Assembly: GCA_022266195.1 (NCBI GenBank)
Contig: WHVY01000006.1
Location: forward strand, 744,001 to 808,000
Length of the DNA stretch: 64,000 bases
Source: Tetranychus cinnabarinus
Lineage: Eukaryota; Arthropoda; Arachnida; Trombidiformes; Tetranychidae
Direction of reading: 5' to 3'
Positions 31,458 through 41,949 of the stretch are shown one piece after another. The position numbers and the translations under genes were made by a program. Position 1 is the first letter of the stretch. Each line of letters opens with the position of its first letter. The notes beneath the pieces were generated by a model. That model was given only the letters and a program-made list of their open reading frames with translations. It ran no database searches and was not told the DNA's origin.

Positions 31458-32081
31458 ATGAAAACAAAATTGGAAAAATTGCGACTCAGTCAACTCAGTT
31501 GTGTTTCATTTAAACTGATTCAATAAAATAAATTTATTTCAACTCAAATTCTTGATAACCTATTGAATGTCGATTTCTCGATCTCTTCTTTTCATATCAA
31601 CTTTATCAAATAATATGAAATGTTTAAATGATTACTAAAAATACACAATTGTCACATCCAAGCCCACAATCTAGTCCTTGGTCAACAATGATTATTGCAG
31701 GTGATGCCATTCTCGAAATATCGATGTTCGATGGTTTAAGGCTAATGGCTGAAATCAAGAGAACTGTTCATAATTTGAAAAAAGCATTCGATCCATGATT
31801 CGCACCTTGATTTTTTAATAATTTTTAACTCTTACGGTTTCAGAAAGCGATCGGTTTAACTAAAAATCGAACTAATCTGTTTTACAAAAAATAAAAGTTC
31901 TATTTTTTAAAATAAGTGCATTTTCTCGTAAGCATCAAAAGTTACACCAGTGAGTTTCATGGCAAAATCTGTACTTCCTTCAGAAAGTTATCATCTTTCG
32001 ATATCATTATCGTTGCCTAACAATTCTGCAAAAACTATTTTCTGATCCTACACTTGAGCCTCGCTTATTTGCTGTTTTTGA
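31458..32081. repeat. 3' flank of array copy 8 and one-arm copy of the 29-kb repeat
   Basis: 31740-31990 resembles the right arm of the foldback element (CTCTTACGGTTTCAGAAAGC, AATCGAACTAATCTGTTTTA). The remainder is spacer shared in part with 42600-42690 (ACACTTGAGCCTCGCTTATT). No gene seen. Confidence 0.5.
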
Positions 32082-32284
32082 AGTAGAGACATCTAACGCT
32101 AGTAAAAATAGAATGAGCTGGTTTCTTGCTACGAAGACTGTAAATTACAGTCTCTGAAGATGAATTAGCTTTATGAGTCAATTTATTAAAGGGTAAGCTA
32201 ATTTAATTGGCTACCACTGTAATTTACAGTTGCCTTAGCTAAAAATTAGCAAACTCTATTTTTTGAGCGTTAGATGTCTCTACT
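32082..32284. mobile_element. 203-bp element with 19-bp perfect terminal inverted repeats
   Basis: Begins AGTAGAGACATCTAACGCT and ends with its exact reverse complement. Internal short palindromes (ACTGTAAATTACAGT type) are present. Half-copies that keep the right end lie upstream of array copies 3 (10609) and 5 (22882), so the element or its remnants accompany + strand promoters. Confidence 0.65.
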
Positions 32285-32392
32285 CCTACAATGCGCAATA
32301 TACGAGATTTTGGTGTTTATTAGAGGAATTGATTTATCTCAATTTGTAATTCATATTATTTTGTATTGTGTGTGAATAAGTGTCAAATTGAA

Positions 32393-33508
32393 ATGGGAAG
32401 AATCAGAAAAGATGCTTTGGATCTCGAGTTTTTACCCGAAACGTGTAAGGTTAAATTTATTGGACCAGAAAGACTTTCATATTATTCAACCTACTTTGAT
32501 GAAAATTATGAAGTAGTATATTGTCCTGATAATTCATCGCTCAAATATATCGTCTCGACTGAGCTGGACGAGCCACTTAAATGTGCTGAAGGATGCAAAC
32601 CTGAATCTGATATATGTGCACTTTCAGGCCGATGGTCGGATTTTATGCGTTGGATTTGTGAAAACGACGAAATTATTAAAGGTCTAACTCATCAGGACGA
32701 TCCAAAAAAGCAGATTGATTTCATATGTACTAACATGGAATTGAAGCATATAATGCTTTCATGCTATGAAGCACATGATTGGACTATTCATGCATACAAA
32801 ACCAGAAATGAAGTCTTTATTTATTTAGCTGATGATGAAGAGACTAGTGACAAGTCCAAGCCAGAGGAGTCCAAACCACAATATAATCCTGAGAGAGCCA
32901 ATAAAATGAGTTATGCAAGATTGAATGTTATCAGAAAGATAACTAAAGCAGTTGAAGATCGTGAAACTAACTCTAACACTGTGACGGATATACTCAGCAC
33001 CGTTTCATTATCGAAAATTGGTCAACATCGTATATTACACACTGGCTATACAGAGTTTGCGATGAGTGAAGATGATGTGAATACGCCAATTGACCAAGCC
33101 AACTTCGCAGCTTTGAAACTTATGCATAATCTGTACGGAAAATACGGAGATTTCAATATTCCATTTTATCGTCATCTGTACTGGTGGGCATCTGCTTTGG
33201 TATGTGGCGTTGAAACACTTATCTGTGGAGATCTCGATAAGGATTTTACTCTTCGTAAATTGGCTGTGTTGCCCGTCAGTAGCCTGAACACAAAATATCA
33301 CGCTGCAGCTCAGAAAAAAAGTCTCACTACTTTAGATAAAATTTTACATTTCATCAAATCTGAAGTTAAAGAAATAAACAAGGTTTATGAATTTCGTTTG
33401 GATGTGAAAACTAAAGAAGTCATTGTGTCTCCTTCAGACAAACCCATCGAAGATTACGGTCCACCATGGTATACATCAAGTGATGCTCCAGATCAAGCAA
33501 AATCTTAG
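32393..33508 (+). CDS. DXO/Rai1-like protein, clade A (array copy 9)
   Basis: 371 aa from the ATG at 32393. It is the duplicate of copy 5 by position and sequence (SSLKYIVSTELDEPLKCAEG, EDYGPPWYTSSDAPDQAKS), with a slightly longer loop (SDKSKPEESKPQYNPERA). It has FICTN, VEDRETNSNT, IGQHRILHTG, AALK, FYRHLYWWAS. The Glu-Glu of VEER is here VEDR, and TEFAMSEDDVNTP departs from the usual SKDDVDKP, so surface positions differ between duplicates. Confidence 0.75.
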   Translation: MGRIRKDALDLEFLPETCKVKFIGPERLSYYSTYFDENYEVVYCPDNSSLKYIVSTELDEPLKCAEGCKPESDICALSGRWSDFMRWICENDEIIKGLTHQDDPKKQIDFICTNMELKHIMLSCYEAHDWTIHAYKTRNEVFIYLADDEETSDKSKPEESKPQYNPERANKMSYARLNVIRKITKAVEDRETNSNTVTDILSTVSLSKIGQHRILHTGYTEFAMSEDDVNTPIDQANFAALKLMHNLYGKYGDFNIPFYRHLYWWASALVCGVETLICGDLDKDFTLRKLAVLPVSSLNTKYHAAAQKKSLTTLDKILHFIKSEVKEINKVYEFRLDVKTKEVIVSPSDKPIEDYGPPWYTSSDAPDQAKS

Positions 33509-34027
33509 CCATGCCAACTTTAAATTATCAAAATTCACGCACTACTGTACAATTAGAAATCAATCGTTGCTCTGCTCTGTAAAATAAATGAAATTTGTAT
33601 GAATGGAATGTAATAAATTTTAACTTAATTCTTGACAATCTAATTTCTGATTTTACATTCAGCCTATGAGACATATCTAAACTAGTATTAATTTTTGGGA
33701 GATCCTGTAGACTATGACGATGCCAAGGCTTAACTTGAGGCATCAAAGTAAACGGTTACACTCCCTTTTATGATTATTTCATGCAAGTTTCCCATATTAG
33801 AGCTGCAGAATCCAAGCAGAGCTAAGAAATGCAAAGACAAACGAACGTAATTTTCAGAAAATGTTGAAAATATTAATATCTTAAATTGGGTCTGATTAAA
33901 CAACTAGAATTGCAATCGAATATGATTGACGTTACAAAATATAATAAATTCCAAAGTCAACATGATATGAAATGAGTTACAAGCAATCTGTAAATTTTGA
34001 AACAAAATAATAAATACAAAGTATGTG
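33509..34027. other. Convergent 3' spacer between array copies 9 and 10
   Basis: Nearly identical to 24135-24654 with small indels. It contains both clade-specific 3' flanks facing each other. No gene is seen. Confidence 0.6.
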
Positions 34028-35158
34028 TTAAGCATTGAAACCACTTGTGTTTTCAAGTGCTTCAAACTTCAAATTTTTAAGCATGCTAAGAGAAAAAGGA
34101 ATCTTTGGCGAAACTGAATCTTCAAAGAGAACATCTGAAAGAGGCGCGGTAACCTCTTTAGTTTTTACATCCAAACGAATATCGTAAAACTTGTTTATTT
34201 CTTTAACTTCAGATTTGATGAAATCTAAAATTTTGTCTAATACAATGAGACATTTTTTCCGCTCATTTGCAGTTTTTTTGTTGAGCAGACTGGCTGGAAG
34301 CACATCCAATTTATGTAGATTAAAATCCTTATCAAGATCTCCACAGATAAGTGTTTCGACGCCACAAAGCAGCGCAGATGCCCACCAATACATAAGACGG
34401 TAATGGTCGATATTAAAATTTTGGGCATCGCCGTTGTACAGGTTTGGTCCAAGTTTCAGAGCTGCAAAGCTAGCTTGATCAATTGGCTTCTCAACATCAT
34501 CTTTGCTTGGAACAAACTCAGAATTACCTAAGTGCAATACACGATGTTGACCAATCTTTGAAATAGATACAGTACTGAGAACGTCCAATTCCGTGTTTGA
34601 GTCTGATTCTCTCTCTGCAACTTGTTTAGTTATCTTCTTGATTACTTTGAATCTTGAATAGGCAAGTTTATTCTGACGAGTATTATTGTCGGACTGCTGT
34701 TTCCTCTTTCTTGATGGATCTTCATCGGTAACAAACATGTAGATGGTCTTTCTAATTTTGATAGCATTGATGATCCAATCAACTTTAGTGATGCGCGAAA
34801 GCATTATATGTTTCAATGCGGCGTTTGAACAGATGAAATCTATCGATCTTGAATTGTCCGAAGTTAAACGAGACATGATTTCCTCATTTGAACTAATCCA
34901 GCGAAAGAAATTTGGCCATGTATTTGGAAGTAAACATTTATCAGTATCAGGATTGAATTCTTCGAGACAATACAGCGGCTCGTTCAATTCAGTCGAGACC
35001 AAATATCTTTGTGATGAGTTATCAGTTCGATAAACCAGTTGATTTTCTTTGCCATAGCAAGTTGAAAAACACCCGATCCTCTTTGGACCTTTAAATTTAA
35101 CTTTCCTTGATACTGGTAATAACTCCAGATCCAAGGCACCTCTTCTGATTATTCCCAT
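34028..35158 (-). CDS. DXO/Rai1-like protein, clade B (array copy 10)
   Basis: 376 aa from the ATG at 35158. It is the duplicate of copy 6. It differs at the start (MGIIRRGALDLELLPVSRKV) and keeps DHYRLMYWWAS where copy 6 has HNRL. One residue is missing near NSRSIDFIC. The loop is DPSRKRKQQSDNN. The long C-terminal tail ends FEALENTSGFNA. No PPWY. The Arg, Glu and Gln active-site equivalents are replaced (CSN, AALK, WWAS). Confidence 0.74.
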   Translation of the reverse strand: MGIIRRGALDLELLPVSRKVKFKGPKRIGCFSTCYGKENQLVYRTDNSSQRYLVSTELNEPLYCLEEFNPDTDKCLLPNTWPNFFRWISSNEEIMSRLTSDNSRSIDFICSNAALKHIMLSRITKVDWIINAIKIRKTIYMFVTDEDPSRKRKQQSDNNTRQNKLAYSRFKVIKKITKQVAERESDSNTELDVLSTVSISKIGQHRVLHLGNSEFVPSKDDVEKPIDQASFAALKLGPNLYNGDAQNFNIDHYRLMYWWASALLCGVETLICGDLDKDFNLHKLDVLPASLLNKKTANERKKCLIVLDKILDFIKSEVKEINKFYDIRLDVKTKEVTAPLSDVLFEDSVSPKIPFSLSMLKNLKFEALENTSGFNA

Positions 35159-36035
35159 TTTGCAATTTTAAATTGTTCACGGTAAAATATCAATAGGAAT
35201 TGAAAATGTAAAACTGTTAATTACTAAAATTACAATTACACAAACTTTTAAAGCAAAAGCATGAAAAAAATAAAAATAAATACATTTGTTCCACGCACTA
35301 GGCTATCTTTGATAAGCGCCGTCTACTATACTACCAATGGTATTATTAAGCATATTATGTATAGTAGATGGCGTTTAAAAAAAGATACCCATTAAACTAG
35401 TGTAATTGTAAACTCATAGAATCCCTGAATTTACCAGTTGAGTAACTGAAGCAAAGTTATTGTAGATGCGATTGTAAGCGCCAATTACAAATAGTCATTC
35501 GTCAATATAAATTAATCAAATGGCAATTCTATTCTCAGCTGTGTCAATAAACTAATCCGATAAGCTCAAAATGTGCATAACGAAGTGCAATAGTGTAAAA
35601 TTTAATATATTTTTGACAATTATCCCTCAAAGTGCGAAGTTACCAGGGAAATGGCTTATTCATAGAGTCGGTCTTTAAAAGTTAAAAATGTTTAGATTTC
35701 ATTCATAATGAAAACAACTTTGAAATAAAGGCTAAGCACAAATCATTAATTGCACATCCAATTTACTCCGAGCAAAATTCTCATCAAATCTCCACAAATA
35801 AGTGTTTCGAAGCCACAAACCAAAGCAGATTCCTACCAATACAGGTGACGATAAAATGAAATATGAAAAGATTTTTCGTCTTCTGAACAAGTTTTGCATG
35901 AGTTTCAATGGTTGTTACTGAAAAGACACAATTAACACAATTGTCACATTCATGTACAAATAAATGACAAAAACGGATAGAAATTAGTTTCTTTCAGATT
36001 TAGTTGGTTTTATTTTATTTAGGTTAGTGAACTCT
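35159..36035 (-). promoter_or_regulatory. Upstream region of array copy 10 (duplicate of 25.8-26.6 kb)
   Basis: Contains the 57-bp hairpin at 35317-35373, the AGTGCGAAGTTACCAGGGA block near 35632, and a decayed reverse-strand array-gene fragment at about 35755-35930. Similarity to 25789-26580 stops near 35945. There the two copies diverge (TTGTCACATTCATGTACAAA here), which marks a duplication end. Confidence 0.55.
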
Positions 36036-36039
36036 ACTG

Positions 36040-36210
36040 GTTTGTAGGGACATTGAACTGCCGTCCATTTGTGCCTTTTAAAATTTCTCTGATGCACAGT
36101 TCTCGAGAAAATCGGGCTCGAAGTTGAAAATTCAAAGCTTTTTGTACAATTATGGAAGCAGATTTTTTGATGAAACTCATTTCGACTGACTGACTGACTA
36201 CATCGACTAA
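36040..36210. repeat. Left-arm copy of the 29-kb foldback repeat
   Basis: Matches 29000-29130 in the same orientation (CAAAGCTTTTTGTACAATTA, TTGATGAAACTCAT), without an opposing arm nearby. Confidence 0.55.
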
Positions 36211-36235
36211 CTTCGGTGTCTAAAAATAACACATA

Positions 36236-36418
36236 CACCGTGATATATTTAGTTTGGAAAAACAAAGATGAATAATCGAAGGGGTTGTTATATAATAAAC
36301 GCAGATAAGACACATGCTTTAATCAGTAGCAATGGTACTTAGCAGAAAATCCCTTCAATTTATAACATAAAAAAGCTATGAGTCATCTTTGTTTGTCCAA
36401 ACCAAATGGATCACGGTA
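36236..36418. mobile_element. 183-bp MITE-like inverted-repeat element
   Basis: The left end CACCGTGATATATTTAGTTT and right end AAACCAAATGGATCACGGTA are imperfect reverse complements over about 39 bp, with further pairing inside (AACAAAGATGAAT against AGTCATCTTTGTT). No coding content. Confidence 0.6.
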
Positions 36419-36613
36419 TATTTGAACTCACCTTGTTGAGGTCTATAAGCAAACAAAGTTTCACCAAGACACTTGACAGGCTGGATGAATTAGTTCACCC
36501 ATTTTCTGATTTTATTTTATTAGAGATGTTGATTTACTCTATTAAAATTTACAACATTTCAATTTTAGATTCATTTTATTTTTGTATTGTGTTTACATAA
36601 GTGCCAAATTGTA

Positions 36614-37744
36614 ATGGGAAGGATCCGAAAAGATGCTTTGGATCTCGAGTTTTTACCCGAAACAAGTAATGTTAGATTTATTGGACCAGAAAGGATTACA
36701 AGTTTTTCAGCCTACTATGACAAAGAGCGTAAAGAAGTATATCACTCTGATAATTCATCGCAGAGGTATCTAGATGCAACCAAGTTGAACATACCAATCA
36801 ATTGTCTTGAAGGATACAATCCTGAATCTTATGTATGTGATCTTCCAGGCATATGGGAATATTTCATGCACTGGATTGGCAAACATGAAGAAATTATTAG
36901 AGGTCCAAATCCTAAAAACGATCCACAACAGCAGATTGATTTTATATGTACAAATCTGGAATTGAAAAAAATAATGCTTTCATGTTATGAAGAAAGTGAC
37001 TGGACTATATGGACATTCAGAATCGAGAATGAAATTTTTATACATTTAGCTGATGGAAAGACTTTCGAAGACAACATAAGTAAATTACATGGAGTAGAGC
37101 CCACACCCCAATATAATCCTAGGAAGACCAACAAAACGAATTATGCAAGATTGAATGTTATCAGAAAGATAACTAAACGAGTTGAAGAGCGTGAATTGAA
37201 CTCTGACACTGATCAGGATATATTCAGTGTTATTACATCTTCAAAAGTTGGCCAACATCGTATATTACACGCTGGTATTACAGAGTTTGTGGCAGATAAA
37301 GATGATGTAGATAAGCCAATTGATCAAGTCAACTTTGCAGCTTTGAAACTCATACCCTACCTGTTCAGAGGACGTAACACAGGCTTTAATATTTCATTTT
37401 ATCGTCACATGTATTGGTGGGCATCTGCATTAGTCACTGGAGTCGAAACACTTGTCTGTGGAGATCTTGATGGAGATTTTACTCTCAGTAAATTGGAAGT
37501 GCTTCCAGCCAGTATACTTAACACTAAATATCACGCTGCAGCTCAAAAGAAATGTCTCATTACTTTAGACAAAATTTTACATTTCATCAAATCTGAAGTT
37601 AAAGAAAAAAACATGATTTATGTATTTCAACTGAATGCGGAAACTCGAGAAGTCATTGTGTCTCCTCCAAGAAAATTTAACCCAGAAGCTACCATTACGG
37701 ATTGGAAATTACCATATGATATTCAAGACTCAGCAGAATCTTAG
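36614..37744 (+). CDS. DXO/Rai1-like protein, divergent clade A (array copy 11)
   Basis: 376 aa from the ATG at 36614. It keeps GPERITSFSAYYD, NSSQRYLDATKL, FICTN, VEERELNSDTD, VGQHRILHAG, AALK, FYRHMYWWAS. It differs from other clade A copies by Trp-rich WTIWTFRIENEIFIHL, a loop with FEDNISKLHGVEPTPQYNP, TEFVADKDD in place of TEFVMSKDD, and a C-terminus (ATITDWKLPYDIQDSAES) that lacks PPWY. The upstream region carries the MITE-like element at 36236-36418. Confidence 0.73.
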   Translation: MGRIRKDALDLEFLPETSNVRFIGPERITSFSAYYDKERKEVYHSDNSSQRYLDATKLNIPINCLEGYNPESYVCDLPGIWEYFMHWIGKHEEIIRGPNPKNDPQQQIDFICTNLELKKIMLSCYEESDWTIWTFRIENEIFIHLADGKTFEDNISKLHGVEPTPQYNPRKTNKTNYARLNVIRKITKRVEERELNSDTDQDIFSVITSSKVGQHRILHAGITEFVADKDDVDKPIDQVNFAALKLIPYLFRGRNTGFNISFYRHMYWWASALVTGVETLVCGDLDGDFTLSKLEVLPASILNTKYHAAAQKKCLITLDKILHFIKSEVKEKNMIYVFQLNAETREVIVSPPRKFNPEATITDWKLPYDIQDSAES

Positions 37745-39480
37745 TCATGCACCTCCAAAGGTCAAAATTACTGATAACTTTTTCATTGAACTTCAATAAA
37801 AGCTAATCTCTGTAAAATAAATCAAAATTTTGATGAATTAAAATTAACCAAGAAAAATTGAGTTAGTCAATTTCAGTAGTTCTGCATTTAAACTTATATA
37901 AGAAAATGAGTTTATTCATACTTAAATTCTTGACAACCTATTGAATTATTGACTTATCTGAATTTCATGACTATAAAAATCCCCATAGACTAGCAAATAA
38001 ATTCTAGAAAAAAGGAAAAATGCCGAAATCGAAAAGTTGGCAGTTCCGTTAATTTAGTCTTCAACAAAGCTAGCTAATGTACCGATAGCAACCAATAAAA
38101 TCTCTATATCAATTTACCAACTATGACGGTTCTCTCGTAATGTCAACTGCTAGCGCTGATACTAATTGTATATTGTAGATTGGACTTTGAAATTGAGAAA
38201 GAGCTGAAGGGATTTAATTACTTTAACTGCTGTATCTATGATGCTCACCTTCGTTAAATGGTCTCAATCAAAAATTTGGTCTCTTCCGAGATATCCACTC
38301 AGAATGGCAATTTTCAATGCTTAAATCAACAGGTTTTAATTCAACGGGCTGCCTAAGTATTTTGATTAAATATATTCATACTGCAACTTGATGTTTGAAA
38401 GGGATGTTGCATAAAGAGTTGGTTAATATTTTGTGTGGACTTAAAAACGGTTCAGGTTTTGCTTAAGTTTCAAAGCTATAATAGAATGTTGACTTGATCA
38501 ATTGGCTTGTCAATATCATCTTTACTTATCATAAGCTTATATTAACTAACTAATATCTATCAACTATCAAGTTCAAGAAAATATAAGTTGTTCAACTTTA
38601 ATCTGCATGAGGAAGTCATCAAAGATTAATAACTACAGTAGCGGTCAATGAAACTGTCAGTCAGATTTTTCAATACTGCAAATTAATTATAATGTTTTTA
38701 ATTTTGATATTTCATAAAACGATAAATTGATGTTTGAACTAATGATAGGTGCACTAAAAAGATGGAAATATTGTCTTCTTCGAGTCTTATAGACCATTGA
38801 AAGCTAAGTACGGTTTATTCAAAAAGTTAAGTTGCAATTTCAGGATTTTTTTAAGAGATAAAAATAGTGAAAATCCAATATTATTTCTGTGTTTTATGGA
38901 CAAAGGGGCTACTATTCTTTAAAATTCTCGAAAAATTAATTTAAAAGTTCTGAAAATGATAAAATCAGGCCAAAATAAGCGATTGGTTAGGAGCGCCACT
39001 TATTGGTTTAACTAAAATTTCGGTAATTTCCATTTTTTATGCTAGTTTTGCATCATTTATCATGTTTTGTTCCATCCCTTCATCATATTAATTGTTGCAT
39101 CTGTAAGTATTTATACTTTTGCTATAATATCTAAAAGTATTTCTCATTTCATCAGTTTTTTTTGCATTATCAATTGTTCCATATATTTAAATATATTCGT
39201 ATTTTTTTTCTCATTGTTTTCTTTTAGTGTTTGTAATTACAATTCATATCATTCTCTAATGTGTAATGATAATTGATCAAATCTTATTATTTACACAACG
39301 ATCTTACTTTGAATTGGCTTCCATCAAAAACTAACCATAGTCTATTCGTTCGGAAAACGGTTCACCAGTTTCTCATCATTTTGCATCATCAGCCAACATA
39401 GCCATCATTTTACATCCAGTCCAACTTTGCATCATTTATCGTCAATTTCATAATTAACATTCGCGTTATCCCATCAACTC
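37745..39480. other. Spacer with COPA-flank repeat and scattered array-gene fragments
   Basis: 38283-38460 resembles the 3' flank of COPA near 50745-50870 (GAAAGGGATGTT, TTTTGTGTGGACTT). 38460-38625 contains short fragments of array genes in both orientations (TTGATCAATTGGCTTGTCAA; GAGGAAGTCATCAAAGATTA). The remainder holds no supported feature. Confidence 0.4.
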
Positions 39481-39600
39481 ATCATCATATGAATTGCTAA
39501 AATCTGTAAGTATGCTACTACTCAAAGTTTATCATTTCCTCAGTTTTAACATCCTTTTCATTTATTTTTCAGTACAATTTTGTGAAGACTTCAAGAAAAT

Positions 39601-40089
39601 ATGGCCACTTTTTACTTTGATGGAGATAAGTTACAACAATGTCCATACCAACCTCACCATCTAGTTTTATCAAGACGAATGCTGGCTCACATGAGTAAAT
39701 GTGCGAAAGATCCAAATTCACCTAAACTTAAGGAATGTCCCTTTAACTCCCTTCATCGTGTCAAACCTGATGAAATGGAAATTCACGTTATGGAATGCTG
39801 TGACAATCGTCAAGCCATCCGTGAGATGTTCAATCTAGTTGTCTAGCCATCAAAACCAGCCATTAACACTCAACCTCAAACCGATAATACACAAGATTCA
39901 TGGGAGAATGGCGGTATGGCTAAAGAATACCTGTTACCAGGATTAGAAGATAATCATGCTATAGAGGTTGATAGCGATAGTTTCATTCCTATTCAAAAAC
40001 TATGCAATATGACGAAAGCTGAAAGGAAACGCCTGTATAATCAGTTCAATAAAAATGCTATCAAAAGAAAAAGATTTAATTGTGCATAA
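39601..40089 (+). pseudogene. GTSF1-like CHHC zinc-finger gene with an in-frame UAG
   Basis: The ATG at 39601 opens 81 codons with two CHHC fingers: C14, H20, H30, C34 and C46, H52, H62, C66, each spaced C-x5-H-x9-H-x3-C as in GTSF1/Asterix proteins, which assist PIWI-piRNA silencing. A UAG at 39844-39846 ends the frame. The same frame then stays open for 80 codons to a UAA at 40087, with a tail containing TQDSWENGG and KAERKRLYNQFNKN. An acidic tail with an isolated Trp is what PIWI-binding GTSF1 tails look like (family knowledge). A 67-bp 5' UTR intron (39506-39572) is predicted. It may be a recent single-stop pseudogene, a truncated functional protein, or a readthrough gene. Sequence alone cannot decide. 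Confidence 0.65.
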
Positions 40090-40751
40090 AAGACTATGTT
40101 TAAATTGTCTAAATTAAATTTACAAATGAAAATGAACATTTCAAAGCAAAAACTCAATCTTCAATCAATAGCAAAGATTAATGTAAGTTGAAAGCCTTTT
40201 CTACAATTAACTATTCCAACTTTGAGACAAAAAAAGGTAAGACAATTTGTCTTAATTCACACAATCAATTGAATTAAAACCTTTTAAGGATCAGGCATCA
40301 TCCTGGTACAGAAATTAAATTAAAACTATTTGATTATTGATACACAATTGTCTATTTTGAAATTCATGTTGATTAATATTTTCGGTTATGAAAAGTGATA
40401 TCAAAACTAGCTTCAACATGAGCGAGATCAGTATATTGATTGTAATTTAAATTGTTTGATAGCGTTTATAAAAGCATAAAGACTTGATGCTTTAGCATTA
40501 ACCAATTTATTTAATTTTGAATTGATTGCGCTAGTTTGGGATAAGCATATTGTTTCAAAGTTGATGTAATTAGCTCAAGAAAAGGACTTGAATCTTAAAC
40601 ATTGTTTATTTTGCATCTAAGACTATCCATCTTTTAATTTTGCATTAAGCATTAAGGAGGAAGGTCAAAACTGCCTAAAAATGAATTTTTTTGTAAAGAA
40701 CACACAAGATACAAATTTGATCTTGATTTTGATCTAAAATGGCGCAGAACT

Positions 40752-40905
40752 AAAATCTGAAGTTAAAGAAATAAACAAGGTTTATGAATTTCGTTTGGAT
40801 GTTAAAACTAAAGAAGTCATTGTGTCTCCTGCAGACAAACCCATAGAAGATTACGGTCCACCATGGTATATATCTGGTGATACTCCAGATCAAGCAAAAT
40901 CTTAG
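40752..40905 (+). pseudogene. C-terminal fragment of a clade A DXO/Rai1-like gene
   Basis: About 51 open codons from KSEVKEINKVYEFRLDVKTK to EDYGPPWYISGDTPDQAKS and the stop, closest to copies 5, 9 and 12. The preceding 60-90 bp belong to the same element family as 12904-13311, so an element-linked rearrangement removed the 5' part. The normal clade A 3' flank follows. Confidence 0.75.
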
Positions 40906-41949
40906 CCATGCCAACTTTAAATTATCAAGATTTATTCACTAATGTACAATTAATTTAAATCATTGCTCAACTCTGTAAAATGAATCAAATTTGGATAAAT
41001 GAAAACAAACTGACGAAAGAAAATCGTGAGAAAAATTGCGACTCAGTCAACTTCGGTTGTGTTTCATTTGAACTGATTCAAATAAATTAATTTTAACTCA
41101 AATTCTTGATAACCTATTGAATTTCCTATTTTTCATCCAGTCTGAAGACATTTAGAGATCATTATTAAGGTTCATTTTTGCATTTTAATGACTCGCAATT
41201 TACAATATACTCTATTATAAAGATTCAGTTACAGAATCAGAATTCAATTTTTACAACGCACTGTATCAATTTAGGTGAGTTCACAGCTACTTTCATCATT
41301 AGACGGTTATGATGGATTCCATTATTATTGATACATATGTATAAACATTCGGACTTTGCTCATAACATTTACTTGGAGCGCATTTATATAGCATTTTCTC
41401 ATGAGCGCGTTGTTTTTTCGGAAAATTTGAAGCGGATATTCTGACTCAACACCAAAAATTCACCAAAAAAGTTTATTTCATGAAATTATTTCAACAAGCG
41501 ATTTTTCCTAGTCATTTGCACATCCTCCTTATTGAACTGAGCCTCCTTATTGAATCGATATCTTTACTTTTCTTTCGATCAAATTTAGCAAGTGATATGA
41601 AATGATTAAAGGGTTGTTTGTTGCTAACGAAAGAAGACCAATCATTAGATTTTATCATGGGCTAAAATATATCGAAAGTCTAAATCATTCAATATTATAC
41701 AAGTACAAATACTGTAAGTTGAAAGCATCTTATTAATGTTCATGAAAAGTTTTAGACAAAGAATAGATCTCTATGGATATATTGACCATTTGAGTGGCTA
41801 ATAATTATCTTCCAAGATTAAGACCACTTGAGTGGACAAAATTTATTTACGTTTTCCCATCTTTCTCGGCCACTTGATTCGAAGCCTTTTCGATTCGAGA
41901 TTTTACACTTCCATTTATTTAGTGTTGCAAAATATTGAAAAAAGTTATT
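40906..41949. other. Clade A 3' flank and spacer
   Basis: The first ~650 bp match the 3' flanks after copies 3 and 8 (CTCTGTAAAATGAATCAAAT, CTCATGAGCGCGTT). The rest is AT-rich without features. Confidence 0.4.
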
